Shown here one piece after another: positions 7,183-15,800 of a DNA stretch of 57,679 nt. Position numbers and translations under genes: made by a program. Origin of the DNA: Hyphomicrobiales bacterium (GTDB taxonomy: Bacteria > Pseudomonadota > Alphaproteobacteria > Rhizobiales > Beijerinckiaceae); the NCBI GenBank assembly GCA_026400555.1, contig JAPLOW010000065.1, positions 1 to 57,679 of the forward strand. Direction: 5' to 3'. Each line of letters begins with the position of its first letter. The first letter of the stretch is position 1. The notes below the pieces were generated by a model, which saw nothing but the letters and a program-made list of their open reading frames with translations, was not told where the DNA came from and ran no database searches.

Positions 7183-9795
7183 ATGCATGGAACCCTGCCC
7201 GGGATGGCCGGACGCGCCGGACCCCTGTCATCGGCGGCCTTCGCGCTGAGATTGGCGCTGCGCGACCTGCGCGGCGGCCTGAGGGGCTTTGGCGTCTTCA
7301 TTGCCTGCCTTGCCCTCGGCGTGGCCGCGATCGCGGCTGTCACCTCCACGGCCCGCAGCGTCGAGGAAGGCCTCAGCCGCGAAGGCCGGCGCATTCTGGG
7401 CGGCGACGCCGCCTTCGCCCTGGTCCAGCGCGAGGCGACAGCCGGCGAGCGCGCCTATCTTGCCGGCAAGGGCGCCCTGTCCGCCATGGCGACCATGCGG
7501 GCCATGGTCAATGCCGGCCCCAAGGGCGCGGCGCTGGTGGAGATCAAGGCGGTTGACGGGGCCTATCCGGTCGTCGGCGAACTCGTCAGCGAGCCTGCCG
7601 CACCGCTGGCTAGCCTCCTGGCCGAACGGGACGGGGCGTTTGGCGCCCTTGCCGATCCGCTGATCCTGGCGCGCCTCGATCTTCGGGTTGGAGACGTGGT
7701 CGATGTGGGATCGGCCCGGTTCCGGATCAGCGGCACTGTGCAGTCCGAACCCGACAAGGTCGCGGCGGGCATCGGCCTTGGCCCACGCTTCCTGACCTCC
7801 GAAGCGGGCCTTCGCGCCTCGGGCCTTGTCCAGCCCGGCAGCATGATCCGCTGGATCTATCGCCTCGATCTGTCCGCAACGGGCGGCGCCACGGATGGCG
7901 CGGCGCTCGCCTCTCTTGAGGCTGACGTGAAGAAGGCGCTGCCCGAGGCAGGCTGGGAAATCCGGACCCGTGCCAATGCGGACCCCCGCTTTGCCCGCAA
8001 CATCGACCGGTTCAGCCAGTTCCTGACGCTGGTCGGCCTGACGGCGCTGCTGGTTGGCGGCGTCGGCGTCGCCAATGCCGTGCGCCGCTTCGTCGACATG
8101 AAGCGCATGGACTTCGCCACCCTGAAGGCCCTGGGCGCACCCGGCTCGCAGGTCGTCGCGATCCACCTCGCCGAAGTCATGCTCGTGGCCATCCTGGGCA
8201 TCGCCATCGGCCTCGTGGCCGGAGCTGGCCTGCCCTATGTGCTGGCCGGCACGCTGGGCGACAGCCTGCCCTTGCCCATCACGCCGACGATCGCCTGGAC
8301 CCAGCTTGGTGTTGCCGCGCTGTATGGCCTGATCACGGCGCTGGTCTTCGCGATCCTGCCACTGGGCCAGGCCCATGACACGCCGGTTTCGGCCCTGTTC
8401 CGCGATGCGGTGGCAGCGGACAACCGCCGTCCGCGGCGCCTCTATCTGGTGGCTTTCGCCTTGGCGCTGGCGGTGATGATCGGAATCACCATCCTGTTCG
8501 CCTATGATGCGCGCATCGCCGCGATCTATATCAGCGTCATTGCGGCGGCCTTCGTGATGCTGCGCATGGTCAGCACCGGCATCATGAAACTGGCTGCGGC
8601 GCTGCCGCGCGCCCGCCGACCATCCCTGCGCATGGCCATCGCCAACATGCACCGGCCCGGCGCCATGACGCCGGCCCTCGTGCTTTCGCTCGGGCTTGGC
8701 GTAGCCTTGCTCTCGGCGCTCGCCTTCATCGACTCCAGCCTGACGCGGGCGCTGACGCAGAACCTGCCCGAGCGCGCCCCGAGTTTCTACTTCCTCGACA
8801 TTCCCAGTACGCGCACGGCCGAGTTCGACGGTTTCGTCTCCGGCCACTCCCCCGGCGCGGCTCTTGCGCGCGTGCCGGTGATGCGCGGCCGGATGGTCGC
8901 CCTCAACGGCGTGCCGGTCGATCAGATCAAGGTCGCCGACCGTTTCGGCTGGGTTCTCGAAGGTGATCGCGGCATCACCTATGCCGACGCACTGCCGCAG
9001 GATTCCCGGCTCATCAGTGGTGAATGGTGGGCGAAGGACTATCGCGGCGAGCCGCTCGTCTCCTTCGACGATGACCTTGCCGCGGGGTTGGGCCTTGTCG
9101 TCGGCGACCGTGTCACCGTCAACGTCCTGGGCCGCAACATATCGGCGCGCCTCGCCAACACGCGCAAGGTCGAATGGCGCAATCTTGGCATCAACTTCGT
9201 CATGCTGTTCTCGCCGAACACCTTCGCGGGCGCGCCCCACACCCATCTCGCCACGCTGACCCCATCGGCCGCGGTGCGGGCGCAGGACGCGGCCCTCACC
9301 ACTGCACAGGACGCGGCGCTGCTTCGCGCCCTTGCCCAGACCTTCCCGTCCGTGACCGCCGTGCGGGTCAGGGACGCGATCGAGGCCGCCAACGAGCTTG
9401 TCGGCAAGCTCACCCTCGCCATCAGGGCCGCAAGCGGTATCGCCGTCGCTGCAAGCCTGCTTGTGCTGGCCGGAGCCCTGGCGGCAGGCCAGCGCGCGCG
9501 GCTCTACGACGCCATGATCCTGAAGACGCTCGGCGCGACGCGCGGTCGCATCCTGCGCGCCTACGCCCTTGAATACGCCCTAACGGGTCTGATCGCCGCA
9601 CTGTTCGGCCTGCTCGCCGGAACAGCCGCCGGATGGGCGGTGACGACGCGCGCGATGAACATTACCTTCGCGTTCACGCCGTCTTCTGCAATACTTTTGT
9701 CATGTGCTACCGTGACTGTTGCAGTTGTTTTTGGTCTTGTCGGCACGCTCCATATTCTTGGAAAGAAACCCGCCAGCTATCTGCGCTCGCTATAG
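7183..9795 (+). CDS. ybbP: FtsX-like ABC transporter permease, YbbP type
   Basis: 870 residues, close to the usual 800-870 for YbbP. The layout is one N-terminal membrane helix (about 40-58), a large periplasmic domain (60-270), three helices (about 280-410), a further helix pair (about 425-460) and a second periplasmic domain. It ends with three helices, including the V-L-A-G-A-L-A-A-G-Q-R-A-R-L-Y-D-A-M-I-L-K-T-L-G-A motif that repeats M-D-F-A-T-L-K-A-L-G-A of the first half. This duplicated FtsX core is diagnostic. It is paired with ybbA and divergent from tesA. The last roughly 40 codons use noticeably more A/T-ending codons than the rest of the gene. Confidence 0.94.
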   Translation: MHGTLPGMAGRAGPLSSAAFALRLALRDLRGGLRGFGVFIACLALGVAAIAAVTSTARSVEEGLSREGRRILGGDAAFALVQREATAGERAYLAGKGALSAMATMRAMVNAGPKGAALVEIKAVDGAYPVVGELVSEPAAPLASLLAERDGAFGALADPLILARLDLRVGDVVDVGSARFRISGTVQSEPDKVAAGIGLGPRFLTSEAGLRASGLVQPGSMIRWIYRLDLSATGGATDGAALASLEADVKKALPEAGWEIRTRANADPRFARNIDRFSQFLTLVGLTALLVGGVGVANAVRRFVDMKRMDFATLKALGAPGSQVVAIHLAEVMLVAILGIAIGLVAGAGLPYVLAGTLGDSLPLPITPTIAWTQLGVAALYGLITALVFAILPLGQAHDTPVSALFRDAVAADNRRPRRLYLVAFALALAVMIGITILFAYDARIAAIYISVIAAAFVMLRMVSTGIMKLAAALPRARRPSLRMAIANMHRPGAMTPALVLSLGLGVALLSALAFIDSSLTRALTQNLPERAPSFYFLDIPSTRTAEFDGFVSGHSPGAALARVPVMRGRMVALNGVPVDQIKVADRFGWVLEGDRGITYADALPQDSRLISGEWWAKDYRGEPLVSFDDDLAAGLGLVVGDRVTVNVLGRNISARLANTRKVEWRNLGINFVMLFSPNTFAGAPHTHLATLTPSAAVRAQDAALTTAQDAALLRALAQTFPSVTAVRVRDAIEAANELVGKLTLAIRAASGIAVAASLLVLAGALAAGQRARLYDAMILKTLGATRGRILRAYALEYALTGLIAALFGLLAGTAAGWAVTTRAMNITFAFTPSSAILLSCATVTVAVVFGLVGTLHILGKKPASYLRSL

Positions 9796-9900
9796 ATGAA
9801 GATGTGCCCGCACTACGTAATTCACAGAACTTTTGTGGGTATTTTGTCTCCGGCAGAGCCAGCTGAGTTTACGCTTTGCAAGCCAGGTTCAGACAGCCTC

Positions 9901-9929
9901 TTGTAAAATTCGTGGCTTTTCCCCATATT
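9901..9929 (+). promoter_or_regulatory. Candidate sigma-70-type promoter before the BI-1 leader
   Basis: TTGTAA at 9901-9906, preceded by C to give the alphaproteobacterial-style C-T-T-G, is followed after 17 bases by CATATT at 9924-9929. Transcription would start near 9935, at the base of the predicted leader RNA hairpins. The stretch is A/T-rich compared with the surrounding DNA. The match is by eye to a degenerate consensus, so confidence is limited. Confidence 0.4.
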
Positions 9930-9933
9930 CCTC

Positions 9934-10015
9934 ACCGACGCCGGATGCCGGCGCCGACGGGGCCTGGACAGTCCCGGCGGTTATCGTGGTCCATTGGTCT
10001 TCCCAAGGGAGTGGA
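9934..10015 (+). ncRNA. Structured 5' leader of the BI-1 gene, resembling the Rhizobiales ybhL motif
   Basis: Between the candidate promoter and the BI-1 start lies a compact foldable RNA. An outer A-C-C-G (9934-9937) pairs with C-G-G-T (9978-9981). Inside are a perfect hairpin CGCCGG-ATG-CCGGCG and a second hairpin GGG-loop-CCC. A pyrimidine stretch and T-C-C-C-A-A-G-G-G-A follow, and just before the start codon G-G-A-G can pair with C-T-C-C over the ribosome-binding site. A conserved leader called ybhL was described in Rhizobiales upstream of BI-1 (ybhL) genes. The position and two-hairpin shape agree, but I cannot run a covariance model, so identity is inferred from context and by-eye folding. 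Confidence 0.5.
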
Positions 10016-10023
10016 GCTTCTCC

Positions 10024-10723
10024 ATGAGCAATTTCGATCCTAACGCTTCGGCCTGGGGCACGCCTTATGCCCAGCAGCGCAGCGCAGCCGAGGTCGATCA
10101 GGGCCTCCGGTCCTTCATGCTCGGCGTGTACAATCACATGATTCTGCCGCACCGTTCTCACCCCGCTCGGGCAGATGCTCTATGTCAGCCCGCTGAAGTG
10201 GGTGATCATGCTGGCGCCGCTGGCCTTCATCCTGCTGTTCTCCTTCCGTGCCGAAAAGATGTCGGCCAACAGCGCCCGCGCCATGTTCTATGCCTTCGCG
10301 GCGGTGATGGGCCTGTCGCTGTCGACCATCCTGGTGGTGTTTACCAAGGGGTCGATCGTACAGATGTTCTTCGTGACGGCTGCTGCCTTTGGTGGCCTGA
10401 GCCTGTTCGGCTACACCACGAAGAAGTCGCTGTCGGGTCTCGGCTCGTTCCTGATCATGGGTCTGATCGGCCTGATGATCGCCTCGATCGTCAACCTGTT
10501 CATGCAGTCGAGCGCGCTTACCTTCGCCATCTCGGCGATCGGCGTGCTGGTCTTTGCAGGCCTCACCGCCTGGGACACCCAGCGCCTGAAGGAAATGTAC
10601 CTCTACGGTGAGGGCACGGCCGAGGAGCTCGCCAAGCTGTCGATCAACGGCGCGCTCTCGCTTTATCTGAACTTCATCAACATGTTCCAGATGCTGCTGA
10701 ACCTGTTCGGCCAGCGCGAATAG
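10024..10723 (+). pseudogene. Bax inhibitor-1 (YccA/YbhL) family membrane protein gene, broken by an internal deletion and frameshift
   Basis: From the ATG at 10024 the product starts as a normal alphaproteobacterial BI-1 protein, through V-D-Q-G-L-R-S-F-M-L-G-V-Y-N-H-M at 10140. Family similarity then jumps frame: from about 10154 the next frame reads V-L-T-P-L-G-Q-M-L-Y-V-S-P-L-K-W and continues with six hydrophobic helices and the typical C-terminus (F-I-N-M-F-Q-M-L-L-N-L-F-G) to the stop at 10723. In relatives about 30 residues, including the first membrane helix, lie between those two blocks; here only 16 bases do. The loss is therefore about 90 bases and not a multiple of three. The first frame runs on as unrelated sequence to 10611. 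An ATG at 10175 could give a 182-residue product lacking the first helix. A real mutation and an assembly error are both possible. Confidence 0.82.
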
Positions 10724-10751
10724 TCCCCCTCGGCCCCGGCTGAAGGGACAG

Positions 10752-10783
10752 GCCCCGGTGCGCAAGCGCCGGGGCTTTGTTTT
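10752..10783 (+). terminator. Rho-independent terminator after the BI-1 gene
   Basis: A ten-base-pair GC-rich stem (GCCCCGGTGC with GCGCCGGGGC, one G-T pair) closes a GCAA tetraloop and is followed by TTTGTTTT. It sits about 30 bases after the BI-1 stop and points rightward, so it should end the BI-1 transcript before the acetyltransferase gene. Confidence 0.9.
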
Positions 10784-10857
10784 GGCCGGAGATGGCGTTT
10801 CGGCATGCGCTGGCATCTGAATTGCACAACCGCTCCAGCCTCCTGCTTGAAGCTGAC

Positions 10858-11397
10858 ATGACTGATCTGATTATCCGCGCCTCACATGACAGCGACAGCC
10901 CTGCCATCACCCGCACCTACGCGCATGCCGTGATCCATGGCACCGCTTCGTGGGAGTTGGAGCCCCCGAACGAGGAAGAGATGGCCAGGCGCCGCCTTGC
11001 CATCGTTGATGCCGGTTTCCCGTATCTGGTGGCAGAGCGCGGCGGCAACGTCCTCGGCTATTGTTATGCGTCAGCCTACAGGCCGCGTGCAGCCTACAAG
11101 GCGACAGTGGAAGACTCGATCTACATCCACCCGGATGCCCAAGGCCAGGGCGTCGGCAAGGCCTTGCTCGGCGCGCTGATCCAGCACTGCGAAGGACTTG
11201 GCTACCGCCAGATGGTTACTATCGTGGGTGATGGCTACGGCGGCTCGGCTGCATCGCTGAAGCTGCATGAGCGATTTGGCTTCACTGTCATCGGCATTGC
11301 CAAGTCCGTCGGCTTCAAGCATGGCCGATGGCTGGACCAGGTCCTGATGCAGAAGACGCTGGGCGCTGGCGACAGCACGCCGTCGCCTTTTACCTGA
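10858..11397 (+). CDS. GNAT-family N-acetyltransferase, phosphinothricin acetyltransferase-like
   Basis: 179 residues from the ATG at 10858 (M-T-D-L-I-I-R). The frame is open upstream, but that part runs through the preceding terminator. The order of features is that of the PAT/Bar branch: I-R-x-A-x-x-x-D early, G-T-A-S-W-E near residue 32, G-Y-C-Y-A-S-A-Y-R-x-R-x-A-Y in the middle, then the acetyl-CoA loop H-P-D-A-Q-G-Q-G-V-G-K-A-L and a late H-x-R-F-G-F. Such enzymes acetylate phosphinothricin, methionine derivatives or other amino acids; the physiological substrate cannot be told apart here. It has no operon partner and converges with the DUF2794 gene three bases away. Confidence 0.85.
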   Translation: MTDLIIRASHDSDSPAITRTYAHAVIHGTASWELEPPNEEEMARRRLAIVDAGFPYLVAERGGNVLGYCYASAYRPRAAYKATVEDSIYIHPDAQGQGVGKALLGALIQHCEGLGYRQMVTIVGDGYGGSAASLKLHERFGFTVIGIAKSVGFKHGRWLDQVLMQKTLGAGDSTPSPFT

Positions 11398-11400
11398 ACC

Positions 11401-11766
11401 TCAGCGCACCAGCTTCACCGGCTTGTCCAGCGCCTGCAGCACCCGTGCGAGGTCCTGTCCACGCTTCAGGATCAGGCCTCCCGTCGTGGTGACGCTGTAG
11501 GCGCCTTGCTTGCGGGCAAGGGCCGGGTTCTTGACCACACGGTACAGCGGCATTTCGGAACTGCGCCGGAAGATCGAGAACACCGCCGTCTCCCTGAGGA
11601 AATCGATGGCATAGTCCCGCCACTCGCCTTCCGCGACCTTGCGCCCATACAGGTTGAGGATCAGCCTCAGTTCATGCCGGTCGAACGACACGCGCTCCGG
11701 CATGGCCCGGTGCAGCGGCACGACTGTCGTGTCGCGCTCTGTCTCGGGGATATCCGCTTCCGCCAC
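11401..11766 (-). CDS. DUF2794 domain-containing protein
   Basis: 121 residues if started at the GTG at 11766, which has AGAAGG six bases upstream; an ATG at 11871 in the same frame would add 35 non-conserved residues. The core V-S-F-D-R-H-E-L-R-L-I-L-N-L-Y-G-R-K-V-A-x-G-E-W-R-D-Y-A-I-D marks the DUF2794 family, short cytosolic proteins found almost only in Alphaproteobacteria. The end R-Y/F-x-x-x-x-x-P-L-Y-R-x-x-K-x-P and a Gly-Gly turn are also in place. No function is known. It is a monocistronic leftward gene whose promoter must lie near the small-RNA candidate. Confidence 0.85.
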   Translation of the reverse strand: MAEADIPETERDTTVVPLHRAMPERVSFDRHELRLILNLYGRKVAEGEWRDYAIDFLRETAVFSIFRRSSEMPLYRVVKNPALARKQGAYSVTTTGGLILKRGQDLARVLQALDKPVKLVR

Positions 11767-11950
11767 CAGGCCTTCTCCGCCACATTGCGACAGCGCACAT
11801 GATGGGCTGCCGCGCGGCGGCTGGCAAGCCGCCATCGCCTGCCGGCGTGGCCGGGATCGCCGCCGCTTCACGCGACTGTCAGAGATGCCCCATTTTGGCC
11901 TGTTTGACGCCCAGCGATGACCATGTTGCCAGCGATAATGACCCTCGTTG

Positions 11951-12077
11951 CCTCGACGGCCCGGTCTGGTTGCGCTCTGGACACGTCAGCCCCCCAGGGT
12001 GCGATCTGGCCGGGCCACTTTGTCGAGGTTCCTTGGCCGGCCCTTGGGCGTTCTCGCCCGGGCCGGCCTTTCTTTTG
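11951..12077 (+). ncRNA. Candidate structured small RNA ending in an intrinsic terminator
   Basis: In the gap between the DUF2794 and peroxidase genes, 11951-12028 folds by eye into one long imperfect hairpin. CCTCGAC pairs with GTCGAGG, GGCCCGG with CCGGGCC, TTGCGC with GTGCGA and TCTGG with CCAGG, with a symmetric TCTGG/TCTGG internal loop. Six bases later comes a terminator. No gene on the plus strand precedes this terminator other than the acetyltransferase, which ends 640 bases earlier with an opposing gene in between, so a separate rightward transcript is the simplest reading. It does not carry the SRP RNA, tmRNA or RNase P signatures that I know, and I could not match it to 6S RNA. No convincing promoter is visible. 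Confidence 0.45.
12035..12077 (+). terminator. Rho-independent terminator of the small-RNA candidate
   Basis: A two-tier stem: GGCCGGCCC pairs with GGGCCGGCC around an inner GGGCG-TTCT-CGCCC hairpin, followed by TTTCTTTT. The T-run is only on the plus strand, so it works rightward; the leftward gene that starts beyond it ends at 12093 and would read the stem without a T-run. Confidence 0.8.
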
Positions 12078-12092
12078 TCGCCAGCTGACAAT

Positions 12093-12704
12093 CTACCGGG
12101 CCATCGCATGGTACGCGCGGTTCGGCCGCATGTCGGTTCCGGAGGCGACGCGATTCGACATGTTGTAGAAGGCCGCCACCGCTGCAATGTCCCAGATATC
12201 GCGCTCGCCGAAGCCGGCGGTGCGCAAGGCCGCGCGATCCTCATCGCCGACGAGATGCGGCGTCACGGTGAGCTTGTCGGCGAAGGACAGCATGGCGCGG
12301 TGCCGCTCTGAAAGCGCAGCGCAGCGCCAGTTCATCACCAGAAGCTCGCCCAGAACCGGATCGCCCGACATCTGCCTGACGGCGGCTCCGTGCGCGGTCA
12401 GGCAATAGTAGCAGCGGTTGGCGGCTGACACGACCACCGCGATCATCTCGCGTTCCAGCTTGGACAGGCCCGACGGGGCCAGCATCAGGTCGTTGTAGAA
12501 CGCGGCGAACGCCTCGAGATGGCCGTTGTCATGGGCATAGGCCTGCAGCACATTCGGCACGAAGCCGATCTTCTCGTCGCACTTGGCGAAGTAGGCCGCC
12601 ATGTCGGGTGACAGCGCCACCTGCGGAAGCTGCAAGGCCATGACATGCTCCGGTTCATCCTGCCGGGACGGAACCTCGCCCGTCGCTCTTTTGTCACGTG
12701 ACAT
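12093..12704 (-). CDS. Peroxidase-related enzyme, carboxymuconolactone decarboxylase / AhpD-like family
   Basis: 203 residues from the ATG at 12704, with GAGGGAGA about ten bases upstream. The AhpD fold core is clear: E-R-E-M-I-A-V-V-V-S-A-A-N-R-C-Y-Y-C-L-T-A-H with the redox pair C98/C101 and the histidine after it. These proteins are small alkylhydroperoxidases or related all-helical enzymes; the longer versions with a preceding A-Y-F-x-K-C-D-E-K-I-G-F-V-P-N segment fall in the 'peroxidase-related' subgroup of unproven activity. It diverges from the glutamate dehydrogenase gene, with 154 bases between the two chosen starts. Confidence 0.9.
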   Translation of the reverse strand: MSRDKRATGEVPSRQDEPEHVMALQLPQVALSPDMAAYFAKCDEKIGFVPNVLQAYAHDNGHLEAFAAFYNDLMLAPSGLSKLEREMIAVVVSAANRCYYCLTAHGAAVRQMSGDPVLGELLVMNWRCAALSERHRAMLSFADKLTVTPHLVGDEDRAALRTAGFGERDIWDIAAVAAFYNMSNRVASGTDMRPNRAYHAMAR

Positions 12705-12772
12705 CCGCAGTCTCCCTCGGGTGGTGGCCTTTGCTCGCCGGCAGGATTGTGGCGGCGCGGCGATGCAGGCTG

Positions 12773-12819
12773 GTGCGACGAAAGTTGCACAAGACCGGCG
12801 CATATGTCATCCGTCGCAC
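12773..12819. repeat. Inverted repeat in the peroxidase / NAD-GDH divergent promoter region
   Basis: GTGCGACG at 12773-12780 is repeated in perfect inverse as CGTCGCAC at 12812-12819, with 31 bases between. The spacing (centre to centre about 39 bases) would suit two protein contacts on one DNA face or a large stem. It lies 40-85 bases before the GDH start. No known regulator is recognised. Confidence 0.35.
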
Positions 12820-12858
12820 AACACAGACGCCCGAATGCGTGCAAGAGGGGGATCGACC

Positions 12859-15800
12859 GTGGCCCGGACGCCGTCAGGCAAGACTGCCAACCCTCGCGCC
12901 GCGTCCGCCCCGGACAACACCTCGGATGCGGCTGAAGTGAAAGGCTTCACCGACCTTCTGTTCGCACATGTAGCCGCCGAGGACATCGCAGTCTATGACG
13001 GCGACGATCTGCGCCGTTTCGCCGGCGGCGCGCTGGCGCAGTTGCGGACGGCACGCCTGCCGCACACAACCCGCGTGACCCTGCGCGATGAGACCCTTAG
13101 CCAAGGCGGCGTGCGCCGTGAGCTGACGATCATCGAGGTCATCAATGACAACATGCCATTCCTGCTCGATTCGACCCTGTCGGAGCTGGCCGAACAGGGG
13201 CTTGAGCCGAATCTCGTCGCCCACCCGATTGTCGCCGTGGCCCGCGACGAGGCTGGCGGCCTTGTCCGCATGGCAGGCGACGCCTCGGCCCGCGCGCCGG
13301 AAGGCACGCTGCGCGAAAGCCTGATTCACATCCATGTCGAGGCCATGCCCGACCTTGCCCAGCGCGACAGGCTCGTTGCCGGCCTAGACAAGGTTTATGC
13401 CGATGTCCGGGTTGCGGTCGATGACTGGTCGTCCATGCGCACGCGGCTCGGCACCGCCATGCAGGCCTACCGCAACAACCCGCCGCCGCTGCCCGAGGAG
13501 GAGATGGCCGAGGCCATGCGGTTCCTCGATTGGATCAGCGCGGACAATTTCACCTTCCTCGGCATGCGCGAATACCGCTTCGCCAAGGGCTCGGAGGCGG
13601 CGGATCAGGTGGGCGGAACCGGCCTCGGCATCCTGCGCGATCCCTCCGTGATGGTGCTGCGGCGCGGTCGCGAACTGGTTGCGACGACGCCCGAAATCCG
13701 CGCCTTTCTCAACCGCCCGCAGGCGCTGATCATCACCAAGGCGAACGTGAAGAGCCGGGTCCACCGCCGGGTCCATCTTGACTATGTCGGCATCAAGCTC
13801 TTTACCGCCGACGGACGGCTTGACGGAGAACTGCGGATCGTCGGCCTTCTGACATCAAGCGCCTATACGGGAACCGCCGCATCCGTGCCCTATTTGCGCC
13901 TCAAGGTCGCGCAGGTGGCCAAGATGGCGGGTTTTGATCAGGCCAGCTATTCCGGCCGCTCACTGCTGAATGTGCTCGATTCCTATCCGCGCGACGAGCT
14001 CTTCCAGATCAATGTCGAGACGCTGCACCGCTTCGCCCTGGACATCCAGCAGCTCACCGAACGGCCCCGCATCCGGGCGCTGGCGCGGATCGACGAGTTC
14101 GATCGCTTTGTCTCGGTGCTCGTCTACATCCCGAAGGACCGTTACGACACCTCCGTGCGCCGTCGCGTGGGGGATTTCCTGTGCCGGGTCTTTGCCGGCC
14201 GGCTGTCGGCAGCCTATCCGGCCTATCCGGAGGGGCCGCTCGCCCGCACCCACTACATCATCGGGCGGGACGACGGCGAAACGCCGCGCGTCGACCGCGC
14301 CACGCTTGAAGCCGGCATCGCCGCGATCGTCCGGACCTGGGCCGACGGGCTGAAGGACGCGCTCGCCCGCGCCAAGGGCGATGCGAAGGCGAGGCTGTCG
14401 GCCGAGCGCTACGCCGACGCCTTCGGGGCGGCCTACCGCGAGAACTTCGCAGCCGCGGAGGCGCTCGAGGACATCGCGATTCTCGATACCCTTTCCGCCG
14501 ACAAGCCGCGCGCTGTCGATTTCTACCGGCGCGAGGGCGACCCGAACGGGCGCGTCAATCTCAAGGTCTTCACACGCGCCACACCGATGCCGTTGTCGCA
14601 GCGCGTGCCGATGCTGGAGAACATGGGCTTCACGGTGGTCAACGAACGCACCTACCGCATTGTCCCGGCCGGCTCGTCGGAATCCGAACGCGTCTGGCTG
14701 CATGACATGGCGCTGGAGCGCGCGGCAGGCGGAGAGATCGACATCGCCGTCGCCGAACCGGCAATCGAGGCGGCGCTCATGGCCCAGTTCGCCGGCCTGA
14801 CCGAGCCCGACCGCTACGACGCCCTTGTGCTGGAGGCCGGCCTGGCCTGGCGTGAAGTGGCGCTGATGCGCGCGCTGGGCCGCTATCTGAGGCAGGTTGG
14901 CGTCCCCTACGGCCAGGATTATCTTGCCGGCACGCTCGCGCGTCACCGCGACATCACGCGGACGCTCGCCAGGAGCTTCCACAACCGCTTCGATCCGCGC
15001 ATCGAGCAGGCCGCCCGCAGCCGTGCAGCGGCGGACCTGGCCCACACGCTGGACGAGCAACTGTCCGCGGTCAGCAGCCTTGACGATGACCGCATCCTGC
15101 GGCGCTTCGCCAATCTGATCGACGCGGCGCTACGCACCAACTACTTCCAGATCGGCAGCGACGGCTTCGCCCGTCCGGTGATTTCGTTCAAGTTTGACAG
15201 CGGCAAGGTCGAGGGCCTGCCGGCGCCGCGGCCGCTCTATGAGATCTTCGTCTATTCGCCGCGCGTCGAGGGCGTGCATCTGCGCTTCGGGAAGGTTGCA
15301 CGCGGCGGGCTGCGCTGGTCGGACCGCCCGCAGGACTTCCGCACCGAGGTGCTCGGCCTGGTCAAGGCGCAGCAGGTCAAGAACGCCGTCATCGTGCCGG
15401 TCGGCGCCAAGGGCGGCTTCGTGCCGAAGCAGTTGCCGCCCGCCTCGGACCGCGCGGCCTGGTTTGCCGAAGGCACCCAGAGCTACCGGATCTTCGTCCG
15501 CACGCTCCTGGAGCTGACCGACAACCTCGACGGCGAGCGGATCGTGCCGCCCGCCAACACCATCCGCTATGACGGCGATGATCCCTATCTCGTGGTGGCC
15601 GCCGACAAGGGCACCGCCACCTTCTCGGACACGGCAAACGCGCTGTCCGCCGAAAAGGGCCACTGGCTCGGCGACGCCTTCGCCTCGGGCGGCAGCCAGG
15701 GCTACGACCACAAGAAGATGGGCATCACGGCGCGCGGCGCCTGGGAAGCCGTCAAACGCCACTTCCGCGAGATCAACCACGACATCCAGGTGACGCCATT

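Noticed and set aside
7228-9246. 672-codon open frame antisense to ybbP
   Set aside because: Low-complexity basic product with no family signature; a GC-rich shadow of the clear permease gene.
11951-12077. SRP RNA, tmRNA or 6S RNA
   Set aside because: The SRP tetraloop/GGAAGCAGCC-type motif and tmRNA ends are missing; 6S could not be matched by eye, so left as unassigned.
11917-12168. 83-codon frame in the gene-free stretch
   Set aside because: Runs straight through the terminator hairpin, has no ribosome-binding site and no recognisable motif.
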